From positions 1 to 64,000 of the forward strand of contig NZ_UPPP01000058.1 in assembly GCF_900476375.1 (NCBI RefSeq): 64,000 bases of DNA. The letters run 5' to 3'. Made by a program: the position numbers and the translations under genes. Below the pieces are notes generated by a model. It did not search any database. It was not told the origin of the DNA and saw nothing but the letters and a program-made list of their open reading frames with translations. The first letter of the stretch is position 1, and each line of letters opens with the position of its first letter. Positions 16,904 to 24,866 of the stretch are shown here, piece after piece. The stretch is from Allolucifera butyrica. Lineage in GTDB: Bacteria > Bacillota > Negativicutes > Sporomusales > UPPP01.

Positions 16904-19500
16904 TACAAGTGGCCAGAACATTGGGTGACGCACTCTTTGTCGATATTGATAATAACAACTATTTGAATGAGTTATACGGGAATATTCTATATAACTATTC
17001 GTTGTTACTATTTAACAACACTAAGGCAAAGCCAAAACCTATCAACATCATCCATGCCATACGTTTTGCGGACATTCTTTCAAAATCAATTAATACCGAG
17101 AACTCTGAAATACATAAAATATGGGCGCAGGAAATTGCTGCCTTGTTACACACACTATACCCGGATGATTCTAATGTTCAATATTGCATAGGTTCGGTGC
17201 TGACGAACACAGGAAATTTTCGTGGTTTGGATTTGCGCGCCGCAGAATATGAGAGCGCGGACATGCTCGACCGAATTTATACTGGTTTCGCAAAAGAATT
17301 ATTACGTATTCCGGCCGAGCCGTCGCAGCAATTTTTTAGGTCACAAAAAAATGTATATGATAAATTGAATGACCAATATTTTAGCTATTCCGGCCCGACA
17401 TCAATGGGGAAATCTTTTGTTATACGTATGTTTATTAAAAAACAGATTTTGGATGGAGCGCAACAAAATTTTGCTATATTGATTCCCACAAAGGCGCTCA
17501 TCAATGAGGTTTCAAGTAAGATTATTGAAGACTTGAAAGATCTGCTTGCAGAACACGACTATCGCGTTGTTACTTCGGCAGGCGCTTTGTCTTTACAGCA
17601 ACAGCATAATTTTGTTTTGACATTAACGCCGGAGCGATTGCTGTATTTGTTACTGGATAAACCAGGCTTTAAGATTGATTATTTGTTTATTGACGAGGCG
17701 CATAAGATTTCCAGCAGAGATAGCCGAAGCCCATTTTATTACAAGGTGATAGATATGCTTTCAAAAAGGAACCATAAAACTCATATGGTTTTTTTATCAC
17801 CTAATATTCCAAATCCAGAAATCTATCTAAATTTGATTCCGGGTGCGCGATTAACAAGTGAAAGCAAATTGACAAGTGCTTTTACGCCCGTAAGCCAAAT
17901 GAAATACTTAGTAGACTTAATCGAGAACTGTGCACACTCATATAATGACCGTAGTCACCAACTTTCGCAAATTGGCAAATTCAATAGAAGTATCTCACTA
18001 AGTAAGCTTGTTTTTCTGATAGGAGGAAATTCTCAAAATATCGTGTATTGCAGTTCAACGGCTAAAGCAGTTAGTTTTGCTCTTGAATATTCAAAACTGT
18101 TGCCCCAGGTACAAAATTCAGATCTGCTGGCTTTGGCAAGGGATATAAAAAATGAGATTCACGGTGACTACTATCTTGCGGAGGTGCTGTCCAGAGGTGT
18201 CGCGTATCATATAGGGTATCTCCCGTCCGACATTCGCATGCGGATAGAGGATTTATTTAAACATGGTTTGATTAAAACGATATTTTGTACAAGCACTTTG
18301 GTAGAGGGAGTAAATCTTCCAGCAGACAATTTGTTTATTACAAGCTATAAGAATGGACTTTCCAATATGACTCCTGTTGATTTTAGAAATCTTATCGGTC
18401 GTGTTGGCCGGATTGAGTTCAATCTTTATGGTAATGTATTTTTAGTGAGAACTGACGATAAGATCGAGCAAGAAAGGTACATTGAATTATTACAGAAGGA
18501 TGTTCCTGCGCAAAGGCTTTCAATAGTAACCGAATTGACAAAACCACAAAAACGGAAAATCATTGAAAGCTTGCTTGCTGGAAAAATAGAATTGCTTAAG
18601 TATCCTAAGAACCAATCGGCGGATGAGTATTCACTTATGCGGAGATTTGCGATAATCCTCTTGAGGGATATTGTTTCAGGTAATAATAACAGCGTTGTCA
18701 AAAAAGAGTTTGCGAACTTACTAAGCCAACAAGACGAAGAAAAAATTACTGCATTATTCAGTACAAGAACAAAAACGGATGATGACATTAACGTATCCGT
18801 AGATCAAATGGATAACCTCAGTACGGCAATCGCAAGAGGATTAAAATATCCCAGTTTCAATGTATCTGGTAATCCTGATTATAACGAACTGTTAGCTTTC
18901 CTTGAGACATTATGTGGGATTTACAAATGGGAAGTATATGAATCTTCTACGCTTGGACATAAAAGTAAAAAATCTGGGCAGCACGGCAAATTGAGATGGT
19001 ATGCTGTTATCCTTGCCCAGTGGATTCAAGGAAACGGATTAAGCCTTATTATGAAAGCTGCCATCGATTATAAGAATGCAAACCCCTCTTCGGGAGTAGA
19101 AATAAATGGAGCACTTGTTAATTATAATGATTCAACAGAACATAAAAATATAGTTATCTCAGCCACTTTGAATGCGATTGAAGATGTAATACTCTTTAGA
19201 ATTTCGAACTATTTTTTAAAGTTCTCAGTCGAATACAAAAAGCACCACAAGTTGTCCGTGATCCAGAATGACTGGTACGAGTATGTGGAATATGGGACAA
19301 CAAATCCTCTGACCATAATGTTGCAAAGAAATGGTTTTTCGAGAGAAGCATCTACATATATAAAAACTCATCGAGAATATGTAGCTCAAATAAATGGCGA
19401 ATATGTTCTAAAAAATAGTCTTTTGGCATGCCAAAGTAAAAGTATTCAGCGCGAGGCAAAAGAGGTGAAATATAATATTCCAGAATTATTTATAGATTAG
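16900..19500 (+). CDS. hamB: Hachiman-type defence helicase HamB
   Basis: 866 residues, a superfamily 2 helicase. Motif I is SGPTSMGKS (about residues 164-172), motif II is FIDEAHKI (about 261-268), and motif VI is NLIGRVGRIEF (about 496-506). The first 150 residues and the long C-terminal part (about 520-866) have no obvious enzymatic motif and would bind HamA or DNA. In Hachiman the helicase surveys DNA and releases HamA on damage or phage infection; that mechanism is taken from the family. The ATG overlaps the hamA stop by 4 bp. A terminator follows at 19641. Confidence 0.87.
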   Translation: MIQVARTLGDALFVDIDNNNYLNELYGNILYNYSLLLFNNTKAKPKPINIIHAIRFADILSKSINTENSEIHKIWAQEIAALLHTLYPDDSNVQYCIGSVLTNTGNFRGLDLRAAEYESADMLDRIYTGFAKELLRIPAEPSQQFFRSQKNVYDKLNDQYFSYSGPTSMGKSFVIRMFIKKQILDGAQQNFAILIPTKALINEVSSKIIEDLKDLLAEHDYRVVTSAGALSLQQQHNFVLTLTPERLLYLLLDKPGFKIDYLFIDEAHKISSRDSRSPFYYKVIDMLSKRNHKTHMVFLSPNIPNPEIYLNLIPGARLTSESKLTSAFTPVSQMKYLVDLIENCAHSYNDRSHQLSQIGKFNRSISLSKLVFLIGGNSQNIVYCSSTAKAVSFALEYSKLLPQVQNSDLLALARDIKNEIHGDYYLAEVLSRGVAYHIGYLPSDIRMRIEDLFKHGLIKTIFCTSTLVEGVNLPADNLFITSYKNGLSNMTPVDFRNLIGRVGRIEFNLYGNVFLVRTDDKIEQERYIELLQKDVPAQRLSIVTELTKPQKRKIIESLLAGKIELLKYPKNQSADEYSLMRRFAIILLRDIVSGNNNSVVKKEFANLLSQQDEEKITALFSTRTKTDDDINVSVDQMDNLSTAIARGLKYPSFNVSGNPDYNELLAFLETLCGIYKWEVYESSTLGHKSKKSGQHGKLRWYAVILAQWIQGNGLSLIMKAAIDYKNANPSSGVEINGALVNYNDSTEHKNIVISATLNAIEDVILFRISNYFLKFSVEYKKHHKLSVIQNDWYEYVEYGTTNPLTIMLQRNGFSREASTYIKTHREYVAQINGEYVLKNSLLACQSKSIQREAKEVKYNIPELFID

Positions 19501-19640
19501 GTCTGAATCAACTTTTTTGCAGAAACATTTACTCCTATCCTCGTTTTTTCTTTACCTTGATAGAGAAAATAATAGTAGTTGGTAGGGAACAAGTGATTGT
19601 TAGCTTGCTTGATTGTATGGAGATTGAGTGTGAAAGAAAA

Positions 19641-19686
19641 AGTCGGCTAGGGTGGTTTTGATGACCATCTTAGGCGGCTTTTTATT
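19641..19686 (+). terminator. Terminator after hamAB
   Basis: AGTCGGCTAGGGTGGT pairs with ACCATCTTAGGCGGCT (several G-T pairs, 7-nt loop), followed by TTTTTATTTC. It lies 140 bp after the hamB stop. Confidence 0.75.
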
Positions 19687-19706
19687 TCAATTCTAGTTGG
19701 GGAATA

Positions 19707-19744
19707 TTGACAGGTCTGTCGACGTTTATATAGAACGTCTGTTC
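19707..19744 (+). promoter_or_regulatory. Sigma-A promoter overlapped by a LexA (SOS) box
   Basis: TTGACA (19707-19712) and TATAGA (19729-19734, 16-bp spacer) form the promoter. GAACGTCTGTTC (19733-19744) is a perfect match to the Firmicutes LexA/DinR half-sites GAAC-N4-GTTC and overlaps the end of the -10. This position would let LexA block transcription. Confidence 0.75.
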
Positions 19745-19773
19745 TGGCGCTATGTATTTGGAGGTGGATATTA

Positions 19774-19935
19774 ATGAACGAACATACTATAGATTTACTG
19801 AGTATCCCTATTTACCAGCAGATGGCTCGAGTAGTTTATGTCGATCGGTGTATGGTCAAGTGGGCGAGAATGCTTCTGTCTGAGCACAACGAGCAGATGA
19901 AAGACCAAGAAGGCCATAGCGATGGGGCTCGTTGA
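19774..19935 (+). CDS. Small ORF under SOS control, unknown function
   Basis: 53 residues, ATG with GGAGGTGG 8 bp upstream, 30 bp behind the LexA box. The protein reads MNEHTIDLLSIPIYQQMARV, VYVDRCMVKWARMLLSEHNE and a short charged tail; it looks like one or two amphipathic helices. I do not recognise a family. The position resembles the small first genes of SOS operons (for example upstream of Y-family polymerases), but no second gene follows; repeat B copy 10 lies 70 bp on. It could be a complete SOS peptide or the surviving first gene of a lost operon. Confidence 0.55.
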   Translation: MNEHTIDLLSIPIYQQMARVVYVDRCMVKWARMLLSEHNEQMKDQEGHSDGAR

Positions 19936-20006
19936 TTTTTCTCGTTTTCCCCGCAGGAGCGTATTGTGTATTGACGTAAAATCATTTTTTGCGTCCGGAA
20001 GGGGAC

Positions 20007-20052
20007 TGTCAGGGGGATAGGGTTAATACAACTGTGTGTCGACAACCCCGTC
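20007..20052 (+). repeat. Repeat B, copy 10 (last one seen)
   Basis: CTGTCAGGGGGATAGGGTT and AACCCCGTC around AATACAACTGTGTGTCGAC. The right arm stops early at GTC and runs straight into a gene remnant. Confidence 0.85.
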
Positions 20053-20136
20053 AAGCGATAGGAAGGACTTGGATGGACTTCAAACAATCACCAAGGAGAT
20101 TATGGATAAAGTTGAAGACAAATCAGAATTGTATTA
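20053..20136 (+). pseudogene. 3' remnant of an unidentified gene
   Basis: Directly after the cut repeat the frame SDRKDLDGLQTITKEIMDKV then EDKSELY ends in a TAA at 20134-20136, followed at once by a terminator. This looks like the last 28 residues of a real gene whose upstream part was removed at the repeat. The family is not recognisable from so little. Confidence 0.4.
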
Positions 20137-20138
20137 AA

Positions 20139-20186
20139 AATGAGAAACCCTCCAAAGTTTGCATTTTCGGCAGGGTTCTCTCTCTT
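20139..20186 (+). terminator. Terminator between gene remnant and kinase gene
   Basis: GAGAAACCCT pairs with AGGGTTCTC, followed by TCTCTTTATG. It is the natural end of the remnant and may also stop minus-strand transcripts from the kinase operon. From 20187 to 20373 nothing else was seen. Confidence 0.65.
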
Positions 20187-20373
20187 TATGTGAATGTTTA
20201 AAATTAGGGTATGCAGGGTTGTATTAGGTTACCGTCAAGATTGCCTGAATATCCTAGTTGTGATGTCTGTTGTTTTATTGATCATTATAATTTTAAGAAA
20301 AAAACTAAGACAATAGTTTGCTCTTAGTGGTTTTAGAATTTGGGGATATGATGTGTTAGATATACTATGAAGT

Positions 20374-21249
20374 TTAGACAGGACTTGCTTTTAGGGCTGT
20401 CCATGCTTCTAGTGCAGATGAATACCTATATTCTTGCCGTCTTCTTAATAATATAGAAATAAAATATCCAAGAGGTGAGTTAAGTTTTTCGGCTGCAATT
20501 CTGGGTCTACCTTTAAGAATTGCTTGTGTAATTTCCTCCTTACTCATCAATTCATTTATTGGCAGATTTCCTGTTAATGCATATAAGAGTACAAGCCCCA
20601 GGTGATATAAGTCAGATTGCTCTGAGGTATAGCCATATTGTGGTAACAGCAATTCCGGTGGTATAAAAGTAGGATGAGCAATATTGGTACTACAAACATG
20701 CGGTTGCCATGGACAAATTTCCGAGAAATCTTTACTTATTCCAAAATCAGAAATTTTGAATATTAATTTGCTTGAGGGAACTTCTTGAAAGTAAAGAATA
20801 TTGTAAATAGTTATATCTCTGTGAACTATATTATTTTTATGTATAAAATGTATCGCAAATAGAAGTTGTCTTGTCATTTCTATAACAGTTAGTTCTGGTA
20901 TTGGACCAAATTTATTTACTAAATTGTATACACTATCATTAGCACGCTCTAATACAATATAAAATAAATTACCATAAATAAAATGATCATAGATAGCAAC
21001 TATATTTGGATGACGAAGCTTCTCGAAAAGTTTACATTCATTCTCCCATTGGGTTTTAACATCTTCAAAAGAACGTAATGCTGGTTTAAATAATTTAAGT
21101 GCAACTGGATTTCCAAAACTATCAATCCCATCCAATACAAAAGCACAACCGCCTTCATTAATAACATTTCCGAGAGTATAAGTTTCGCCGGTTATGGTGG
21201 TAATATTAAAACCAGGGACTGGCCAAAAAATATCGATTTTATCGTTCAT
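20374..21249 (-). CDS. Serine/threonine protein kinase paired with a nuclease
   Basis: 291 residues. The start at 21249 is chosen over 21297 because AGAGGG lies 7 bp upstream and the longer frame would overlap the nuclease gene. Kinase motifs: the glycine loop NVINEGGCAFVLDG, VALKLF with K52, alpha-C glutamate near E71, HRDITIYN with D145 and N150, DFG at 168-170, and PPE at 197-199. The subdomain VIb lysine of HRDLKxxN is replaced by Thr (T147), which is unusual for a Ser/Thr kinase. There is no transmembrane segment or PASTA domain, so it is a compact cytoplasmic kinase. It follows the nuclease gene by 13 bp. A natural idea is that it phosphorylates or senses together with that nuclease; this is inference. 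Confidence 0.85.
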   Translation of the reverse strand: MNDKIDIFWPVPGFNITTITGETYTLGNVINEGGCAFVLDGIDSFGNPVALKLFKPALRSFEDVKTQWENECKLFEKLRHPNIVAIYDHFIYGNLFYIVLERANDSVYNLVNKFGPIPELTVIEMTRQLLFAIHFIHKNNIVHRDITIYNILYFQEVPSSKLIFKISDFGISKDFSEICPWQPHVCSTNIAHPTFIPPELLLPQYGYTSEQSDLYHLGLVLLYALTGNLPINELMSKEEITQAILKGRPRIAAEKLNSPLGYFISILLRRRQEYRYSSALEAWTALKASPV

Positions 21250-21262
21250 AAGAATGCCCTCT

Positions 21263-22168
21263 CTAGCGATGTAGATCATGTAAACAATAAATTTCACCTT
21301 TTAAACTAGCTTGACTAATAGCGTATTCCATTAATTCTTTAAAAGTATACAACCCTGAAATTACATTTGTAATATGGATGCCATCTAACAATAAAACCTT
21401 TAAGTTTTTGCCCTTTGGTAAAGATTGGATTACTTCATTTGAATAACCATTCATAGCAATGAATATACCTCTTGCTTCCAGTTTTCCTTCTACTTTTAAA
21501 TATAAACTAGCAATATTTTTCTGATCTATTTTTTCATTGGTCCATTTAAGTTCGACTAAATAATGATGCCCATCAAATTTGATTGCACCATCAATCTGTT
21601 CACCTACTATTTTAAATGATTCATCAACTATAATTTCATTTATTCTCATTAATTCAGGAAATATTTTTTCAAATGCATATCCTCTTTTTTGACCTTCTAG
21701 TTTGTAGCACTCAAGGAATTTTCCTCTTAAAGTTGCCAATTGACATTGCCCATTTTTTTCTCTATCCATTTGAGCTTTTATTCTTAATTGTTCTTTTTCT
21801 TCTTTTTCCTTTTGCTGATTGTTAATTATTTCTTTTAACTTTAAAGCACAGCGTTCTGCAATTTCTATTCTATGCTTAGGATCTTGAGGTACAAAATTTT
21901 TATGTTCAATCAGTAATCTTACAAAATTTCGTGAGATTTCTAATCTGCGGTTGAAATCAAAAGTACGTATTTCTAAATATAAATGATCCATTAGTTCACG
22001 CTTAGTCAATTTTATACCATTATTTTTACGTGAGAAAATGGAGTCACAAAATTTAAAATCTACACCAGATCTGAGCCAGGCTTTTTTTAAATCATCTTTG
22101 TACCAATATAAATTTGATATTCCATTTTTTATTTGTACCTCAATTTCTTCAGTAAATAGGTCAAACAT
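21263..22168 (-). CDS. PD-(D/E)XK restriction-endonuclease-like protein
   Basis: 301 residues in three parts. Residues 10-110 are a helical N-terminal domain (NGISNLYWYKDDLKKAWLRS) that I associate with the front domain of a stand-alone restriction-endonuclease-like family. Residues 111-140 are a strongly charged coiled coil (NNQQKEKEEKEQLRIKAQ). Residues 155-275 are a Mrr-like core: RGYAFEKIF with E167, GEQIDGAIKFDG with D193, and YLVELKW with E206 and K208, so the catalytic set looks intact. No methyltransferase or specificity gene is nearby, so it is not a classical restriction system. It is the first gene of a two-gene minus-strand operon with the kinase. Confidence 0.8.
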   Translation of the reverse strand: MFDLFTEEIEVQIKNGISNLYWYKDDLKKAWLRSGVDFKFCDSIFSRKNNGIKLTKRELMDHLYLEIRTFDFNRRLEISRNFVRLLIEHKNFVPQDPKHRIEIAERCALKLKEIINNQQKEKEEKEQLRIKAQMDREKNGQCQLATLRGKFLECYKLEGQKRGYAFEKIFPELMRINEIIVDESFKIVGEQIDGAIKFDGHHYLVELKWTNEKIDQKNIASLYLKVEGKLEARGIFIAMNGYSNEVIQSLPKGKNLKVLLLDGIHITNVISGLYTFKELMEYAISQASLKGEIYCLHDLHR

Positions 22169-22289
22169 ATTAAAAACTCCTTTTAAATAAAAATTGACTG
22201 AGGTAAGGAAGGATATATCATTTTACTTGAAATTTGGCCCAAAATTATAAATATTTATATTATTATAACATACAAATACTGGGCAAAAG

Positions 22290-22341
22290 AAATAAACAGC
22301 GATATCTCACGTGTTTTGTAGAGATGTTGCTGTTTATTTTT
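22290..22341. terminator. Long hairpin between nuclease operon and XRE gene
   Basis: AAATAAACAGC pairs with GCTGTTTATTT, and inside it ATCTC pairs with GAGAT, leaving a 12-nt loop; T-runs lie on both sides. It is probably the terminator of the minus-strand XRE regulator. The rest of 22169-22436 is AT-rich and must hold the nuclease promoter, but no clear boxes can be named. Confidence 0.6.
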
Positions 22342-22436
22342 GTCTTATTTGGCATGAAGATTTGTTTTTAAGGCAATCATTTTTATCGTTATTTATATTC
22401 AAAAATGTAAGTATCTTTGTATTTTGCTTATACAAA

Positions 22437-22664
22437 TTAAACTCTTTTTGGCTTGTCAGATAAGCCGACTAAATAATCCAACGACACGTTGAAGTATTCA
22501 GCCAGGGCAATACTGGCCTCAAGGCTGGGAGCGCGGACTCCCTTTTCCCAATTGTTGATGGTTTGTTTAACTAAGCCCAATTCCTCAGCTAATTGTTCTA
22601 AAGTAAGGTTTTGAGACAATCTTAGTGCACGTAAGCGTTCACAAAATATTTCTTTCCTAAACAT
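22437..22664 (-). CDS. XRE-family regulator (cI/Xre-like), divergent
   Basis: 75 residues, almost entirely one helix-turn-helix domain: RLRALRLSQNLTLEQLAEEL, GLVKQTINNWEKGVRAPSLE, then SIALAEYFNVSLDYLVGLSD. The final part is the usual end of phage- and ICE-type repressors. It is divergent from a second HTH gene, and two identical-looking operator copies lie between them. In such pairs this gene is normally the repressor of both promoters. Confidence 0.85.
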   Translation of the reverse strand: MFRKEIFCERLRALRLSQNLTLEQLAEELGLVKQTINNWEKGVRAPSLEASIALAEYFNVSLDYLVGLSDKPKRV

Positions 22665-22681
22665 AAAATACCCCCTTGACT

Positions 22682-22735
22682 GTCTTCAAAATGTGGACTA
22701 AAATAATAATCAAGGCAAGTCTTCTAATTGTGGAC
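22682..22735. promoter_or_regulatory. Twin operators between divergent XRE genes
   Basis: Two near-identical 17-mers, GTCTTCAAAATGTGGAC (22682-22698) and GTCTTCTAATTGTGGAC (22719-22735), start 37 bp apart. Each is an imperfect palindrome of GTC-x-x-C / G-x-x-GAC. Their spacing in the 88-bp gap between the genes fits binding by one of the two XRE proteins. Confidence 0.75.
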
Positions 22736-22752
22736 TTGGAGAAGGTGGTTAA

Positions 22753-22974
22753 ATGAAACGGTGGCGGTTATATGTAGAACGCACAAAGCGGGGACTTACG
22801 CAAGAACAAGTGGCCTTTCAGCTGGGCATATCCAAACAAGGCTACAACAATATTGAACTGGGCCGCCGCTGTGCTTCGGCGGAAATATGGGATACGTTAG
22901 AAGACCTGTTTGGGGTTGACCAGCGCGAACTTCGGGCAGTGACCGAAGAGAACACGATGAGAATGGATTACTAG
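22753..22974 (+). CDS. XRE-family regulator, divergent partner
   Basis: 73 residues with GAAGGTGG before the ATG. The HTH reads RLYVERTKRGLTQEQVAFQL, GISKQGYNNIELGRRCASAE, then WDTLEDLFGVDQRELRAV. It is shorter and more basic at the N terminus than the 22437 protein, Cro-like in size and position. No prophage structural gene follows, so the pair is probably what remains of a mobile element's switch, or it controls a neighbouring defence module. Confidence 0.85.
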   Translation: MKRWRLYVERTKRGLTQEQVAFQLGISKQGYNNIELGRRCASAEIWDTLEDLFGVDQRELRAVTEENTMRMDY

Positions 22975-23526
22975 AGCGGAAAATTTGGACAAGAAATAGC
23001 CTTGGGTCCAGACCGTTTCGCTTTTGTAATAAACGCATTAAACAAGCAAGGCAACCAGGGAATTCAAATCGGTGTGATTCATTGCCGACATAATGGTACT
23101 GCCTTGTAGGAAAGGAGCTGATCTTTTATCTGCTTGTCCACAAACCAATAAAAGTGAGGTGAGAGGAAAAGCAAGCAGCATTGCAAGCTGCCAAGCATTG
23201 ATGCTGCTGGTTTCGTGCGCCCTTTTTGCCGTAAACAGAGGGCGTACGGAAGAAATTGTAAACAACTTTATTATAGCCTATCTCATTAGAAACGTAAATA
23301 CGACCCAAACCAAACCGTTTTCCCACATTTCGCACTCTGAACGTATGGCGACAATATTTCTCCCCATTGATAGCCGCAAAGTAAAAAATGCGTTTTTATT
23401 TTGTTTTCAATTCGCTCAGTTTATCTTTCCCGGGAGAAGCATTGTCGAAAGGCTAGCGGACTGCGAAAAGTGGGACTAGTCCTTTGCCCATTGAGGGAGT
23501 AACTCCCAAGAAAGGATGATTCGCTT
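22975..23526. other. Gene-poor boundary between accessory region and arc operon
   Basis: About 550 bp. An open frame at 23093-23479 lacks a ribosome binding site and family resemblance, so it is not called. GACTGCGAAAAGTGGGAC (23459-23476) recurs with one extra A at 54554-54572. A small hairpin GGGAGTAACTCCC (23494-23506) stands just before the arcA ribosome binding site. Confidence 0.4.
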
Positions 23527-24789
23527 ATGGAGAATGCAATACGCAAACCCGAGGCAGCGGAAGACTGCCTGCATGTTACCTCGGAGATTGGCCGGCTGCG
23601 GTCGGTGCTGCTGCACCGGCCCGGGCCGGAAGTGGAAAACTTAACGCCGGACCTGTTGGCACGGCTCTTATTCGACGACATACCCTATCTGGAAGTAGCC
23701 CAAAGCGAGCACGACTACTTCGCTTCGGTCTTGCAAGGGAACGGGGTGGAAGTGCTGTACCTGGAACAGTTGGCCGCGGAGGCGCTGACCGATGACCGTG
23801 TCAAGGTGGAATTCATTCGCCAGTTTATCGCCGAGGCGGGGGTTGAGAATGACCGCCTGCGATGTGCTTTAGCAGACTATTTCACCGGCTTCGATAACCC
23901 CTCGCTAATCACCCAAATGATGGCCGGAGTCCGGCGGGACGAGCTGTCCAGCTATCCGAACAGCACCTTGTCCGACCGGGTTCACGACGGCTATCCCTTT
24001 ATCTGCGATCCCATGCCCAACTTGTACTTTACTCGGGACCCCTTCGCCACCATCGGCAACGGGATCACGTTGAACCACATGCGGACGCAAACCCGCAACC
24101 GGGAGACGCTGTTTGCCCAAACTATTTTCGCCCATCATCCCCGCTTTCAGGGGGCCCATATTCCCTGCTGGTTCCAGCGGGAAGAAAGTACCTCTTTAGA
24201 GGGCGGCGATGAGCTAATTTTAAATGACAAAGTATTGGCCATCGGCATTTCCCAGCGGACCGACGCGGCGTCGGTGGAGAAAGTGTGCCAGCGGCTGTTT
24301 GCCGACCAGGTCAGTTTTGAAACGGTGCTGGCCTTTCACATTCCCGCGTCCCGGGCCTTCATGCATCTGGACACGGTGTTTACCATGGTGGACTACGACA
24401 AATTCACCATTCATGCCGGCATCGAAGGGCCCCTGACGGTATATGCCATGACGCCCTGGCGGGACCGCACCGGCGCGGTGCGGCTCCAAATCGAACCGCT
24501 GCAGCAAAAACTGGAGACCATTCTGGAACGGTATTTAGACCGGAAAGTAATGCTCATCCGCTGCGGCCAGGGCGACCCCATCCACGCCGCCCGGGAACAG
24601 TGGAACGATGGGGCCAACACCTTGGCGATTGCGCCGGGGGAAGTGGTCGTCTATTCCCGCAATCATGTGACCAATAAAATTCTGGAGAGCTACGGCATCC
24701 GGCTCCATGTTATTCCCTCGTCAGAACTGTCTAGGGGCCGGGGCGGTCCGCGCTGCATGAGCATGCCTTTAGTGCGGGACGACGCGTGA
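23527..24789 (+). CDS. arcA: Arginine deiminase
   Basis: 420 residues, usual length. It converts arginine to citrulline and ammonia, the first step of the arginine deiminase ATP-yielding pathway. Family blocks: [52 protein letters not shown] and the active-site C410 in [16 protein letters not shown] precedes the ATG. It is the first gene of arcA-arcB-arcD-arcC, all in one direction with short gaps. Codon use is visibly more GC-rich than in the genes to the left. Confidence 0.97.
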   Translation: MENAIRKPEAAEDCLHVTSEIGRLRSVLLHRPGPEVENLTPDLLARLLFDDIPYLEVAQSEHDYFASVLQGNGVEVLYLEQLAAEALTDDRVKVEFIRQFIAEAGVENDRLRCALADYFTGFDNPSLITQMMAGVRRDELSSYPNSTLSDRVHDGYPFICDPMPNLYFTRDPFATIGNGITLNHMRTQTRNRETLFAQTIFAHHPRFQGAHIPCWFQREESTSLEGGDELILNDKVLAIGISQRTDAASVEKVCQRLFADQVSFETVLAFHIPASRAFMHLDTVFTMVDYDKFTIHAGIEGPLTVYAMTPWRDRTGAVRLQIEPLQQKLETILERYLDRKVMLIRCGQGDPIHAAREQWNDGANTLAIAPGEVVVYSRNHVTNKILESYGIRLHVIPSSELSRGRGGPRCMSMPLVRDDA

Positions 24790-24866
24790 CGCAGAATTTG
24801 GATATTGGATTTTGGAAAGTGGAGATTGGAGTTTGAAATCTGGAAAGGGAGAAGGAGAGATAAAAT

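Noticed and set aside
609-20052. CRISPR array
   Set aside because: The repeats are palindromic but lie hundreds to thousands of bases apart with genes between them, and there is no regular spacer length and no cas gene.
609-20052. Integron attC sites
   Set aside because: The cassette-like order is suggestive, but no GTTRRRY/RYYYAAC core pair was found in the arms and no integrase gene is in the window.
19989-20201. 70-residue ORF covering repeat B copy 10
   Set aside because: Its first third is translated repeat and it runs out of frame with the gene remnant that follows; not a gene.
20374-21249. PASTA-type or membrane kinase
   Set aside because: The protein ends right after the kinase domain and has no hydrophobic segment, so it is not a PrkC-like receptor.
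23459-23476. Shared regulatory site upstream of arcA and of the CC/Se gene (54554)
   Set aside because: The 18-nt match GACTGCGAAAAGTGGGAC is real, but the context differs and one copy has an extra base; two copies are too few to call a site.
23093-23479. 128-residue ORF before arcA
   Set aside because: No ribosome binding site, no family resemblance, odd composition; it probably arises by chance in the gene-poor boundary.
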